DNA of 64,000 nt from Solanum dulcamara (Eukaryota > Streptophyta > Magnoliopsida > Solanales > Solanaceae). Below, piece by piece: positions 1 through 10,945 of this stretch (its first letter is position 1; each line of letters opens with the position of its first letter). A program made the position numbers and the translations under genes. The notes under the pieces are model-generated. The model had not been told where the DNA came from. It searched no databases and worked only from the letters and a program-made list of their open reading frames with translations. Location: the NCBI RefSeq assembly GCF_947179165.1, contig NC_077238.1:37933793-37997792 (forward strand), written 5' to 3'.

Positions 1-287
1 AAGAACACAAATAAATGCTGGAAGAAAATAAAAATATATACAAACCAAAAGATCCCTCCCGAAACTTGAAATTCAAATATATAGAGCTGCTACAAAATGA
101 GTACAAGTCCCAAAAGTGGACCAAAAAAATATGACTATCTCAAAGAGCAAAAGACGGAATATATATATTTATATATAAAGAGAGATGGGTATATTCAGAA
201 CGATGTGTGCTCACTCTCATTTTCATTCACAATAGCAGCTGGTTCATATTTAGACCTGCATCATGACTGTAGATGCATAGTGTAGTA
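1..287. other. Unassigned A+T-rich stretch
   Basis: I see no LTR end, primer site or conserved protein motif here. A short frame from 97 to 285 has no recognisable domain and is not supported as a gene. Retrotransposon gag similarity begins just downstream, so this is probably either the edge of another inserted repeat or decayed 5' sequence of element alpha. It cannot be resolved from this window because the left neighbour is missing. Confidence 0.3.
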
Positions 288-1171
288 TAAGTACCAGTCA
301 TAAGGTAATTAGTAGGCATCTGAAGCAAGAGGGTATAACAGTGAAGGAGTATAGCCTTAATTTCATCCAGCTATCCAGATATGCTCTAGATGATCCCAAA
401 TGTAAGGTCTAACATGAGGAAGTTCATCTCTAGTTTAGGCAAGTATGTGAATAAGGAAATCAAGGTCACATTGTTGATATCTGATATGAATAATTCTAGG
501 CTCATGGTTTATGCACAATAGGTTAAAGAGGATCAGAAGAATGATATGAAGGAGAATTAAAGCAAGAAAACCAATTCGGTGGGGGCATGAGCCTGGCCAC
601 TAGAAGAATGGTAATAAAAATGATTCATTCTTCTAGAAGAGGTATTCTGGAAATGCATCATCATCAACAAGGACCCTAGAAATAGGAATGATCAAAAGTT
701 ATAGAGTAACAATAATTTCAGAGCATAGGTTTCATAGATGCAAGGTAGCATAGCTCAGATTGCTTCGTGAAACCCAACTTGTAGTAAGTGTAAGAGGCCC
801 CATCGGGGGGAGTGTCTTATTGGAACAAATGGTCTCTAAAAAGATGGATAAGTAGATCATTTTCTGAAGGAATGTCCGATGTGAAACCAATATAATGGGG
901 GTAACAAGGACCAATATTCAATGGGCAGCTCCATTAGGTAGAGTTGGCCAACTGCTACCACTTTGGGGGCATGCAGAGGTTAAAAAATTATTTATATACC
1001 ATGGTCAGTCACCAAGACTAGGAGAACAGGTAAGATATTTTCATTGGTGTCTTTAAGGTGGTTTCTGTTGATGTTTATGCCTTACTTGATCCAGTTGAAA
1101 ATTTGTCCTTTATGAGTCCTTATATATCTATGAAATTTTTGATCCATCCCGAGCGTATTCTAGAGCCTTTT
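288..1171 (+). pseudogene. gag-protease relic of Ty3/gypsy element alpha (left part)
   Basis: Broken gag and the start of the protease. Residues resembling SVKEYSLNFIQLSRYA (341-388) match the capsid region of the better preserved gag at 18421-18500. A zinc knuckle, C-S-K-C-K-R-P-H-R-G-E-C, is encoded at 780-815, with a second decayed knuckle before 880. The protease start (VDVYALLDP) lies near 1065-1095, with the usual Gly after DP replaced. There are several stops and frame changes, so this is not a functional gene. The coding trace stops abruptly at the solo LTR (1172) and resumes at 3496, which shows that the LTR landed inside the protease. The same order of motifs in element 1 supports a chromovirus-type origin. 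Confidence 0.8.
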
Positions 1172-1738
1172 TGTAATATTCCCTAAAAATGTTGTATACG
1201 ATGTTTCAATTCTCGCCTAAAAATGAGACAACCTCTGTATTTTGGGCATAACGTTTTATAGAATAGTCCAAATTAGGTAATTGAAATTTCTGACTAATCA
1301 CAAAATCATTACCTACAACTGTTGTAATACCATATGTTATGTTTCGGAGGCTAAGTAGGTCAAATAAATTAATTATTGTAAGATAGTGTGCTATGACAAA
1401 ATAGAGTATTTATAGAAGAAAATTCATATCTCACTATAGAATGCTCCAAATTATTTGATTCTTGAACGACATAAAACTAGACTTCTATATCTACAATTCT
1501 TATGAATACACCAAATCCTAATAAGAAATATATCTTGTTCAAACACAGCTCCGAAAAGAAGTATTTTGTCAAAGATAACTCATTTCACCTACCATGGAAA
1601 GATCTAGATACATTTGACATCACTCATGACATCAATAGTCCTCCGTTTTACATCACCCATGACATCAATATATTCTATTAAAGTTTCACATTTTTCTTTA
1701 TAATTATTTTATTTATTATTAGGTCCCTCTTTCTCACC

Positions 1739-1746
1739 TATAAATA
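1739..1746 (+). promoter_or_regulatory. Putative TATA box of LTR family 1
   Basis: TATAAATA is followed by a C-rich stretch typical of plant LTR promoters. It lies about 570 nt into the LTR. In copy 2 (minus strand) the equivalent 'tataaatac' reads around 61949-61957, so the box is conserved between the two copies. That it acts as a promoter is inferred. Confidence 0.55.
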
Positions 1747-3097
1747 CCCACCTTATTTCCTCATTTTATTCATCAAGCTTTTTCAAGCAAGTCTTCTCTC
1801 TATATACTTCTTTACACATTCTCAAATATAGTTTTAGTTCTTAGTAGTGAATAAATACTATTCCGATGATTCATATACTCCGAGTAGTACACAAAATATT
1901 CCGGCGAGGAGAAAAGCTAGGACTCAAGAGTATTCATTAAGTCTTTCGGTTCCGACTAAAGCTTCGGATTCCAAATATGTAAGGCTTCAATGAGAGTATT
2001 CCTTCCACTCTCATGTCTAAATAATTTTGATTATATGATAAATTATATTTATTTTATTTAAGCTCTACTCTAAGTTATGTGGGTGTTTATCCATGGGTTC
2101 TTCCACCCATGTAGTCCAAAAACTTTTCAATTAAGTCTCTTGATTTCAAGTAATATTTTCTTATGTAATTCTTATTTTTACTTAATAGTATGAATCATGG
2201 TCAAACTAATGATTATTGGTCTATTTTGATGCGACATGATTTCATATGTATGAATTGATGGTTTGTAAGTAATTCCTCTATTTATCTATTTAAAGGTTTT
2301 TGAAATTCATGGTGAGTTGTTTAAAGCATGATTTTTAATTAATGGATTTTAAAGTATTTATGCATATTTATTTACATACATATTTGCAAGTTGAAGTGAT
2401 TTGAACCCACCTAATTTTATTATGTTTTTAATAAAGTTTGACTTGAAAGCCTTGACTCCAAATGAATATTTTTGAAAGCAATATCTATGATCAAAAGGGA
2501 GTCTTACAAAAATAAAGAATGATGAAATGATATGAATGATGGATTCTTTACGCAATAAGGACAATTCTTGCATATTTGAATTTTCAAATATTTTAATGAG
2601 CTATTCTACCGAATATGATGTTTGAATTCTCAAGTTATATGCTATGAATATTTTAAAGTATTAAACTATTCTGTGGGATTGACTTAGCAACGAATGAGGC
2701 ATTGAGGTGATATTCGGTAAGGGAATCCTAGTAGCAACCCCTTGTCTCATTAACTATGTGCCAACATAGGAGCCCTTGTAGGCTTAGGCTAATGGATCCA
2801 TGATAGCCCTTAAAGTTAAAGTTAAAAAAATGAATGAAGTTGACGGAGTTCTACCTGGCAAGTAGTCTCTCCGGCTAACGTAGGGGGTTATGTTGGATTC
2901 AATGTAATAGCTCGCATGGTCTTAAATATCGTTTATGATTAATTTTCCACAAAATGAATGTTTTAAAGGATATCTATATGATTTATTATGCATTAATTAC
3001 TTTATGTTCCATATTACATAAATGTTTTAATGTTTTCTCAATGTTCATGCATTCTTACATACTTAGTACATTCAAAGTACTAACGAATACTCTTTTG

Positions 3098-3120
3098 CCT
3101 ACATGATATCACTATGTAGG
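3098..3120 (+). promoter_or_regulatory. Conserved LTR hairpin, family 1
   Basis: CCTACAT and ATGTAGG form a perfect 7-bp stem around a 9-nt loop, 375 nt before the LTR 3' end. Similar hairpins occur at nearly the same place in unrelated LTR families in this window. In copy 2 (60570-60592) the stem is CCTACATG/CATGTAGG, which extends the pairing by one compensated base pair. Its function is unknown. Confidence 0.6.
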
Positions 3121-3495
3121 GATCAGTTGAGATTCCATTGAAGACTACTTTTGGTGAGTTCCCATGTTCCAGGAACAATACCCCTTTATCTTCTAATATT
3201 CCGAGAACAATACCCCTTTATCTTCCTAGCTTATGATATGTTGCGATATTTAACTATGGCATTTCTTCTATTATGATTGAGGGTGAGCTAGAGACTTATC
3301 TTAGCCCCGTTAAATCTAAACTTTAGAGGTATTATTGGACATATGTAAGTTGAAGCTTTATTATTATGATTTTCGCTTGTTTATTTATCATCATTACCTA
3401 TGAAAGGCTAAGAGACTGCTAAGAGGCTTGTTTGAGGTACTTTTGGATTCCTCATTCGCCATGTCATATCTAGGTCCTAGGCTTGGGTTGTGACA

Positions 3496-3885
3496 CTTTT
3501 AGTGTTTCAACTCTTGTTGGTGAATCTATTCTCGCTAAGAGAGTATATAGAGATTGTGCAATTTCCATATATCATAGAGACACCACAACAAACTTAATTA
3601 GGTTAGATATGGTGGTTTTTGATGTCATTTTAGGCATACACTAACTTTATGCTTATTATGTATTATTCAATTGTAGAACTCGAGTTTTCAAATTTTTATT
3701 TCCTAATGAGCCAGTTATAGAGTGGAAAGGTAGTCCAGATGTTCCTAAGGTTCATTTAATTTCATACCATAAGTCCAAAATGTTAGTTTACAAAGGATGT
3801 ATCTACCACATTGGTTGAGTTTAATATGCTAGTATGGGGATACCATCCCTTAGGTTAGTTCCAATATTGAATGAGTTTCCAGAAG
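3496..3885 (+). pseudogene. Protease-to-RT linker of element alpha (right part)
   Basis: This is the continuation of the alpha reading frame after the solo LTR. Recognisable pieces in order are VSTLVGESILAKRVYRDC, LDMVVFDVILG, then a segment resembling VKFLFPNEPVIEWKG, and finally NEFPE just before 3886. These match the protease C-terminus and the linker that precedes reverse transcriptase in Ty3/gypsy polyproteins, as in 19200-19580 of element 1. The RT itself is absent, because the LTR of element beta starts at the expected RT entry. Stops are frequent. Confidence 0.75.
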
Positions 3886-6305
3886 TGTAATAGGTTAGAA
3901 GTTGGAAAGTTGAAATAGAAAGGAAATATTGTAGAAAATTACTAGAGTTGGCTCAGATGAGGCCTACCTATGGATCGTATAAGGTCCTACTACCCATAGG
4001 AGGGCACTCGTAGGTGACACCAGGACTTGGAAATAATTTGGAGTCTTACTGGTTAACCCAGACAATCATATATGGACTGTAGGAGGTCCTACGATCTATA
4101 GATGGGGCAAGTAGAAAGTTTCTTAAGAACTTGCATACTCTAGTAGCTCAAGACGCATTTGATGAAAGAGTCCTATAGACCGTAGGATACCTACAACCTA
4201 TAAAAGGGTTCGTAAGTGAAGATACAAAGGGTATGTTTAAGTGTGGAATAGGAAGAAGGGTTTCACAGACCTTAAAAAGTCTTACGCATCATAGAATGAC
4301 TCATAGAGTGAGACTCAGGAAAATTGATTTTTTATGTTTTTGGAGCTGTGGAGGACGAGTGGTGCCTACAATTTATAGGGCAGTCTACGACACGTAGCAT
4401 TAGGTCATAGGATTGAAGTAGCAATTCTAGTAGCCACATATTTTGGACATGGTTTCTATAGACCTCTTGGATAAATTGTAGAAGTTCCTATGGACCGCAG
4501 GTTCCGTCCGTAGGGCACTTACAAAAGAATTAATCCACAGATATTTTTGTGTTTCCCCATTATTTAGATGCCTAAGCTACATTTTTTTGGACTTTGGATG
4601 TCCTATAATTAATCGAAAACTATAAATTTCACATATTCCCTCTCATTCTCCTAAAATCCACTATGGCACTCAAAGGTTTTTTCTCAAGGATTTTCTTCTC
4701 CATCAAGGTATGGTTTCAAGTTCAATTTCCATTTCTTTTGGGATTTGATTATCAAGGTATATGGGAATTTATGAATATATCCATTCATCCATTGGGTCTC
4801 GAAAGATCTCTACCCTCAATCTCTATTTCACCCAAATCTATTAGGGTTTATGTTAAATCTTAATGGGTCCTTATTATTATGATTCAAATGATGCTACTCT
4901 ACTTTATTATGCATGATTTGACTAAAATACATGATTTATAGTTGAGTCCATATGGACCTATGCATCATGATTTGAATTTTACTTATGTTATAACTATGAT
5001 TATGAACTGTGTGAAGGATTTACCCATGTTTACGAAAAGAATGAAATATGTTTAAAGGATGCTTTTGAGTAAGTGTCAATGATTTGTAAAGAGTTTTCTC
5101 ACAAAATGAAAGAAATCATTATTTAGATACTTAGAAAGGTAAGTGTCTATATGAACTACTTTATGAATCATGATTGGAAAGGAGTTACTCTTATATGATT
5201 TTATGATATGGATCGATAAATTATGATTGCCTTTCCTAACATTATGTTTTGATAATTGAATTTATCTATTCTTTTGGGACTTGACTTAGCATCAAAAGGG
5301 GTTTGAGGTGGAGTCTTGATAAGGGAGTCTCTAGTAGCAACCTCTAGTTGAAATTATGTTCCCCTGCAGGTTGTCATAAGTGACTTAGCTAGTGAATCCA
5401 CAATAGCATTGATGAAATGATATAGAGTCTACCTCGGAAAGTAACCCCTTTTTTTTCAGTGTAGGAATTACACCGGATTTCATATTATAGATCACATGGT
5501 CTTAATGTTTTGTTAATATCCCATAAAATGAACTATTTTTTTCCTTAAAGATTTTCACTATGTCTTTTGGTAATGCATTGACCTTATTTCATGATTTATG
5601 ATTTAGTTTTAAGCTCTTAAAGGATTATTGGTCATGCATTTCATATTTATGACCACTATGATTTCTTATTTGACGTTATGCATATTTCTTACATACTTAG
5701 AACATTATGTGTACTAATGTACACTTGTGTCGATATTATTTCATAATCTAGGGTCTGACACTACTTATCTCATGATTTATGATCTACTTTTAAGCTCTTA
5801 AAGGATTCTTGGTCATGTATTTCATATTTATGACCAATATGATTTCTTATTTAACGTTATGCATATTTCTTACATACTTAGAACATTATGTGTACTAATG
5901 TATACTTTTGTCGATATTATTTCATAATCTAGGATCTAACACTACTCATCATTCTCATAGCTAGTGCATGTTGTTGTTGACGCGACACCGCTAGGTGAGT
6001 CCTCATTCTTTGAGGGCACAACCATAAAGGCTTCTTATTTCTTTTTGTTCATGATATTTAGACTTGGATTATTCGGGTCAGTTTGTTCTTCTCCTATGCC
6101 CCTATTTATGATTAGTAGGGGCGATGTCAGACATAGCATGTGCACATACTCATAGATGTTATTTAAAATTTCTTTTATGTTAAGATTGCTAGATTTGAGA
6201 CTTATCTTCCACTTTCTGATTTATCATGTTGGGTGATATGATGCGTCTAGCTTGATTTGAGATTGCTATTTATCGTGTTACGTCTAAGGTCTAGCTTGAT
6301 TGACA
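3886..6305 (+). mobile_element. 5' LTR of element beta
   Basis: A plus-strand LTR beginning TGTAATAGG and ending TTGATTGACA, immediately followed by a primer-site-like sequence. It carries a family-specific palindromic cluster (phrases such as gaccgtagg and cctacgatc, 3980-4510) and the block GACTTAGCATC shared with other LTRs here (about 5281). Its length is about 2.4 kb, of which 181 bp is a tandem duplication. The 5' boundary is inferred from where the alpha coding trace stops. No 3' LTR was found, so a TSD cannot be tested. The element is cut off downstream by the inverted repeat at 6471. Confidence 0.65.
5585..5946 (+). repeat. 181-bp tandem duplication inside the beta LTR
   Basis: Units 5585-5765 and 5766-5946 align base for base at an offset of exactly 181 bp with scattered substitutions. 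Both contain the phrase aagctcttaaaggatt and both end acactact. The duplicated segment includes the decayed version of the conserved LTR hairpin (near 5732 and 5913). Only the second copy sits at the usual distance from the LTR end. Confidence 0.92.
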
Positions 6306-6470
6306 AACATGGTATTAGCGTATAAGGTTCAAGTTTCCTAATGTGTATGATATGATGCGTCTTGTAAAGTGTTGTTAATGAGTGTGAAGCACTCCATATA
6401 TATAAATGAGAGGCTTTGAGGCATTTAAGAAATAGTCTGCAATAGACTCGAGCTCTATAAGGTTTTACTT
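6306..6470 (+). other. Primer-binding site and leader of element beta
   Basis: TGGTATTAGCG at 6310-6320 resembles the initiator-Met tRNA primer site TGGTATCAGAGC used by many plant gypsy elements. The following leader (gtgtgaagcactccatat... then a gaggctttgagg phrase) aligns with the leader of element 1 at 17757-17810. A 34-bp piece at 6422-6455 (agaaatagtctgcaatagac) recurs in the hairpin loop at 6733-6765. No gag follows. Confidence 0.6.
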
Positions 6471-7030
6471 CGTGAAAATAGGAGATTTGAGAGGAAATCT
6501 TTTGGGATTCCATAGGCGAAAGGAGCCCAAAGATGAATTTCCACATACATGGACTTATAGAAATTGAACTAAATCCTTCTAATGTAAGCTTGAAGATTTT
6601 TCCCTAGTTTTTTCCTTAGAGAGAAAGTGGAGATACTTGAGAGATTTGATCTTGTGATTCAGAAGAGTGAGAGCTTAGGAGTGTTAGAGGTTCATTATTG
6701 GATGGGAATTTATCCCCAAAAACGTCTAGATACATTAAGAAATAGTTTGCAATAGACTCGACCTCTCAAATCTAGACGTTTTTGGGGATAAATTCCCATC
6801 CAATAATGAACCTCTAACACTCCTAAGCTCTCACTCTTCTGAAACACAAGATCAAATCTCTCAAGTATCTCCACTTTCTCTCTAAGGCAAAAACTAGGGA
6901 AAAATCTTCAAGCTTACATTAGAAGGATTTAGTTCAATTTCTATAAGTCCATGTATGTGGAAATTCATCTTTGGGCTCCTTACGCCTATGGAATCCCAAA
7001 AGATTTCCTCTCAAATCTCCTATTTTCACG
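6471..7030. repeat. Near-perfect 260-bp inverted repeat with 40-bp spacer
   Basis: Arms 6471-6730 and 6771-7030 are reverse complements over 260 bp without any gap. I compared them ten bases at a time and found three mismatches (near 6519, 6612 and 6657), about 99% identity. The spacer is 6731-6770 and repeats, in direct orientation, the 34 bp that precede the left arm. The arms resemble an internal part of the minus-strand LTRs (compare 12000-12110). The right arm runs into the LTR that starts at 7024. A transcript would fold into a 260-bp duplex. The short frames predicted across it are by-products of the repeat. Confidence 0.97.
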
Positions 7031-8926
7031 ACGCGACCTAGGGTCTAGTTGTAACATGATAATTAGTATTCTGAAGGACCCTAACCAATCCTTTTAGCAT
7101 AACATTCATTAGCATACATAAGGTAACCAAGCAATAAATCTAAATGAAAATACGGAAGAAAAATCTCAAATTGAACATGTCTCAAATGAGAAAGTGCTAA
7201 CATAGACTCTTTACTATCTAACATGCCTCTACTACTAGATAGAGGTGTAAGACAATCTCTAAGCTCTCCTAATATGAAAGATAAAATAAAGTCATAGACT
7301 TAGAAGCAAGTAAAATGTCTCATCCTCAGAATATGAGGACTCACCAAAAATGCAACATTAATGAACACTATCCACAAAAGGGATGTGGATGAAAATGATC
7401 ATCGGACCCTACATTATGATACAAATGTAGGCAAAAAGTATATGTTAGTACATGGAATGTACTATATGTGAGAAGATGCATAAACAATAAATATATGACA
7501 TAATTAATATGAATCATGAGATGCAAGACCAATATATTTAAAACATGAAAAAAATCATCAAAACATTAAAACATTTAACTCATTGGTCAATGCATCAAAA
7601 CCTCATTATCATAAGAACTTATAAATTAACTAAAACTGGTGTGGGATAGGACTTTAATCCATATAGAATACCATGCGAGCTATTACATGGAATATGATGA
7701 CTCCCACATTGTGATGGGGGAGGCTACCTTTCTTGGGCATACTCCACTAGCAACTTATCTGACTTTGCTATGTGGATCCACTAGCTTCGCCATATTGGCA
7801 CCTGTAAACCTACGGGCAGCGTAGTTTGGGACTAAAAGGTTGCTATTAGGAATCTCTTGGGTAGGCTTTAATAGTATACCAAACCGAAGCCCACTTAAAA
7901 TTCCTCTCGGTGCTTAGTCATTATCCCAATGGAACTCTCATGTTTTCATGATCATAAACATTATACTAAAATATAATAATAGATATGAATCCATCTTGAT
8001 AAAATAACATAAGAATAGTTCATCTATCATATAACACATGTAATGTGGGTGGCCTTCCATCATTACATATCTTTATTCATAAAACAACTTTAGAGGCTTA
8101 ACTTGCACTATCATTAACTTACTTGAAACATCATAGAATCATCATTCATAAATTATTTGCATAAAGAATGTTTAAACTCAATCATAAAGCTTTCATTGAA
8201 ATAACTTGAAGATCATGATCATATATCATAATTCATACTTGAAACTAAATATATCATGGTACATTGGAATTCAACATGAAATTATTGAATATAATGTGAA
8301 TTATGCATAATTAGTTTAATAACATTGAAGTATATCATAATTGACAAGGCCTAATAAAAATCATGAAATTAGGACTTTTAATTGAAGAAATCATAACAGA
8401 TTTTGAGAAGAAATCTTTGGGATTACATGAGTGGAAGGTACCCATGGATAAAGTCCCACAAACCTTGACCTTTATGAGACCTAACTTGAAGATAATAGAA
8501 GCTTGACCTCGAAGAAATCCTTTGAATTGCTTGAGGGAGATGAAGACTCTTGAGAAGAAACTTGGGACAAAAGACTTTGGATTTTGGGGAATTATGTGAG
8601 AAAGAGAGGGTTAAGGAAATTTAGGTAAGTTAATAGGTAATAATATAGTTCTAAAAACTGTGCATATTCATTAATGAAATATAGGAAAATAACCAAAATA
8701 ACCCCAACTTAAAACTGAATCCAAAACACTAGACGGAACATCATCACAAACCATTATGGATAATATGGTTCGTGGTCACCTACGTAGTGAGGGACTCGAG
8801 CTTTTTTCAAAAGGGTTGATCACCACGAGACACACTACATTTTATAAAGGTAAATATGTCCCGTGGTGGGTGTCCATGGTATGGGACTTGAAGTTGGAAA
8901 TTTGGTGAAAACAAAGGGTGGATTTC
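7024..8926 (-). mobile_element. LTR fragment epsilon (family C)
   Basis: Minus-strand LTR. Read on the plus strand it begins with the LTR 3' terminus (ttcacgacgcgacctagggt) and carries the hairpin at 7408-7431, 384 nt from that end. It reaches the palindromic cluster (gtggt/ccacg phrases, 8760-8880) and then stops at the next LTR (8927) without reaching its own 5' terminus. The last bases of the inverted repeat overlap its start. No coding sequence. Confidence 0.7.
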
Positions 8927-10945
8927 TGTCACGACCCGACCCAAGGCCTAGCCGAAATGTGGCAATTAGAATCTCGACCGACCCTAACCAAGACTTTTAG
9001 CATGACATTGAAGAGCATGCATAGGGTAAATGAAATAAATAAGAAAGGATCAAAGATACAGATACATAATCTCAATATAGAACACAAGTCTCAAAAATCT
9101 GAATAGGAGACAACATCGACTCCATGAATATCGAACATGCCTCTACTAATCTCGATAGGGGTGTAAGACCTTCTAGCTCATCCTATATAAAAGGTAGAAG
9201 AAGTCATAAACTTATAAGAAATAAAATATCTCTTCCTCGAAAGTTGAGAATTCACCAATAGTACCAGAGTGCTAACTTTAGCCAGAGTGGGAGGAGGATG
9301 AACATGATCATTGGAACCTACATCATGAGACAATGTAGGTAAATAATATGCATTAGTACATGGAATGCACTAAGTATGATAGAAGATGTATGAACAATAA
9401 ACATAGGACATAATCAATATGAATCATGGGATGTAACACCAATATCTTTAACACATGGATAAAGTCATGAAAACATTAAAATATTTATCTTATTGGTCAA
9501 TGCATCAAAATGTCTTAATAATTATAAGAACTCGTAACTCAACTAAAACTGTTGTGTGATTGGACCGTTATACGACATATAAGACCATGAAAGTTAATAC
9601 ATGAAATCTGATGAGTTCCACATCGAAATAGGGGAGGCTACCTTGCTAGGGCATACTCTATTAAGTATCTATTTTAACTTTTCTATGTGGATCCACTACC
9701 TTTGCCATATTTGCATATGTAAACCTATGCATGCAACGTAGTTGGGGACTAAAGGTTTCTACTAGGATTCCCTTAGATAACAAATATTTGGTTACTAGAC
9801 CAAACCCTATCTAATAGTTCTCTCGGTGCTTAGTCATTATCCCAATACAACTCTTATAAAACATGATCATAAATATCATAGGGAAAGATAATAATACATA
9901 TCAATCCATCTTGATAAAATAGCATAAGTATAGCACATTTAGCATCATCATAGTAAAATCATAGGGTTAACTCATCTATCATATTAGTCATGTAAGTGGG
10001 TGTATGCCTTCCATCATCATATATCATTGATCATTAAAACATCTTTAGGGTCTAACTTTCCGTATCATTAATTTTATTGAGACATCATAGAATTATTATT
10101 CATAAACTTCTTTGCATAAAGAATCTTTAAACTCATTTGATAACACTTTTTCATTGAATTAATTTGAAAATCATGATGATATCTCATAAATCATACTTGA
10201 AACTAGGATATATAATTGGTCATTGAAATTCAATTTGAAATCATGCAATATGATGTGACTTATGCATAATTAGGCTAATAGAATCGAACAATATCATAAT
10301 TAAGAAGACCAGTGAAATTCATGAAATTCGGGCTTTTAATTGAAGAAATCATAAAATAAATTGAGAAGAATTCTTTGGGATTCCATGGGTGTAAAGTAAC
10401 CATGGATGAAGTCCCACAAACCTTGACCTTTATTAGACCTAAATTAAAGAGAATGAAAAGTTGACATTGAAGAAATCCTTTGAATTGCTTGAGGGAGAGC
10501 AAGGCTCTTGAGAGAAAACTTGGGAGAGAAGGTTTTGTTATTTTTAGAATTATGGAGAGAATGAGAGGGTTAGGGGAATTTAGGGTAGTTAATAGGTAAT
10601 AATCTAGCCTAAAAAATATTCCACATTCATTAATAAAATCGGGGAAAAGACCAAAATAACACTAACTTAAAGTTGGAAAATGACTAGATAGGGAACCCAC
10701 CACAGTCTATGAACCTTACAACGACCCATTGGGGTAATCGTGGTCCTTTTCTTCAACTCAGGAAAAAAAGGATTTGTAGTACTCCCATCAAAGAGACCAT
10801 GGGGTTTCGTGAAGGTCACCGTAGCCTGTGGTGGGGATCATGGTGAGGAATTTGATGGGGGGTCTGCAGGGGTGTTCACCACGGAACTCACTACTGTAAA
10901 TAAAGGGAAATACGAATCGTGGTGGTTAGGATGTGATATCCTTAT
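8927..10945 (-). mobile_element. LTR gamma (family C), truncated
   Basis: Read on the plus strand it starts TGTCACGACCCGACCC, the reverse complement of a typical LTR end. It holds the hairpin at 9317-9339 and a cluster of CACGG/CCGTGGTG palindromes at 10690-10930. Around 10945 it switches abruptly to the interior of another LTR of the same family. The same switch is found at about 14862, so the junction predates the local duplication. Right boundary is approximate. Confidence 0.7.

Larger units (their letters stand above)
1172..3495 (+). mobile_element. Solo LTR, family 1, copy 1
   Basis: A 2.3-kb solo LTR starting TGTAATATT and ending GGGTTGTGACA. It is flanked by a perfect 5-bp target duplication, ctttt, at 1167-1171 and 3496-3500. 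It splits a gypsy protease, which reads on directly across the duplication. No internal coding region is present, so the element was reduced to one LTR, presumably by recombination between its two LTRs. A second, minus-strand copy of the same LTR lies at 50985-62519, interrupted by element 4. A TATAAATA box (1739-1746) and a CCTACAT/ATGTAGG hairpin (3098-3120) occupy the expected positions. The tandem-like phrase GACATCA (about 1616-1672) is repeated upstream of the TATA box. Confidence 0.93.

Noticed and set aside
97..285. 62-codon frame near the left edge
   Set aside because: No domain, A+T-rich, and no start context that separates it from random frames.
6247..6546. 99-codon open frame on the minus strand
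   Set aside because: It lies across LTR end, leader and the inverted-repeat arm, and matches no domain. It is a by-product of A+T-rich LTR sequence.
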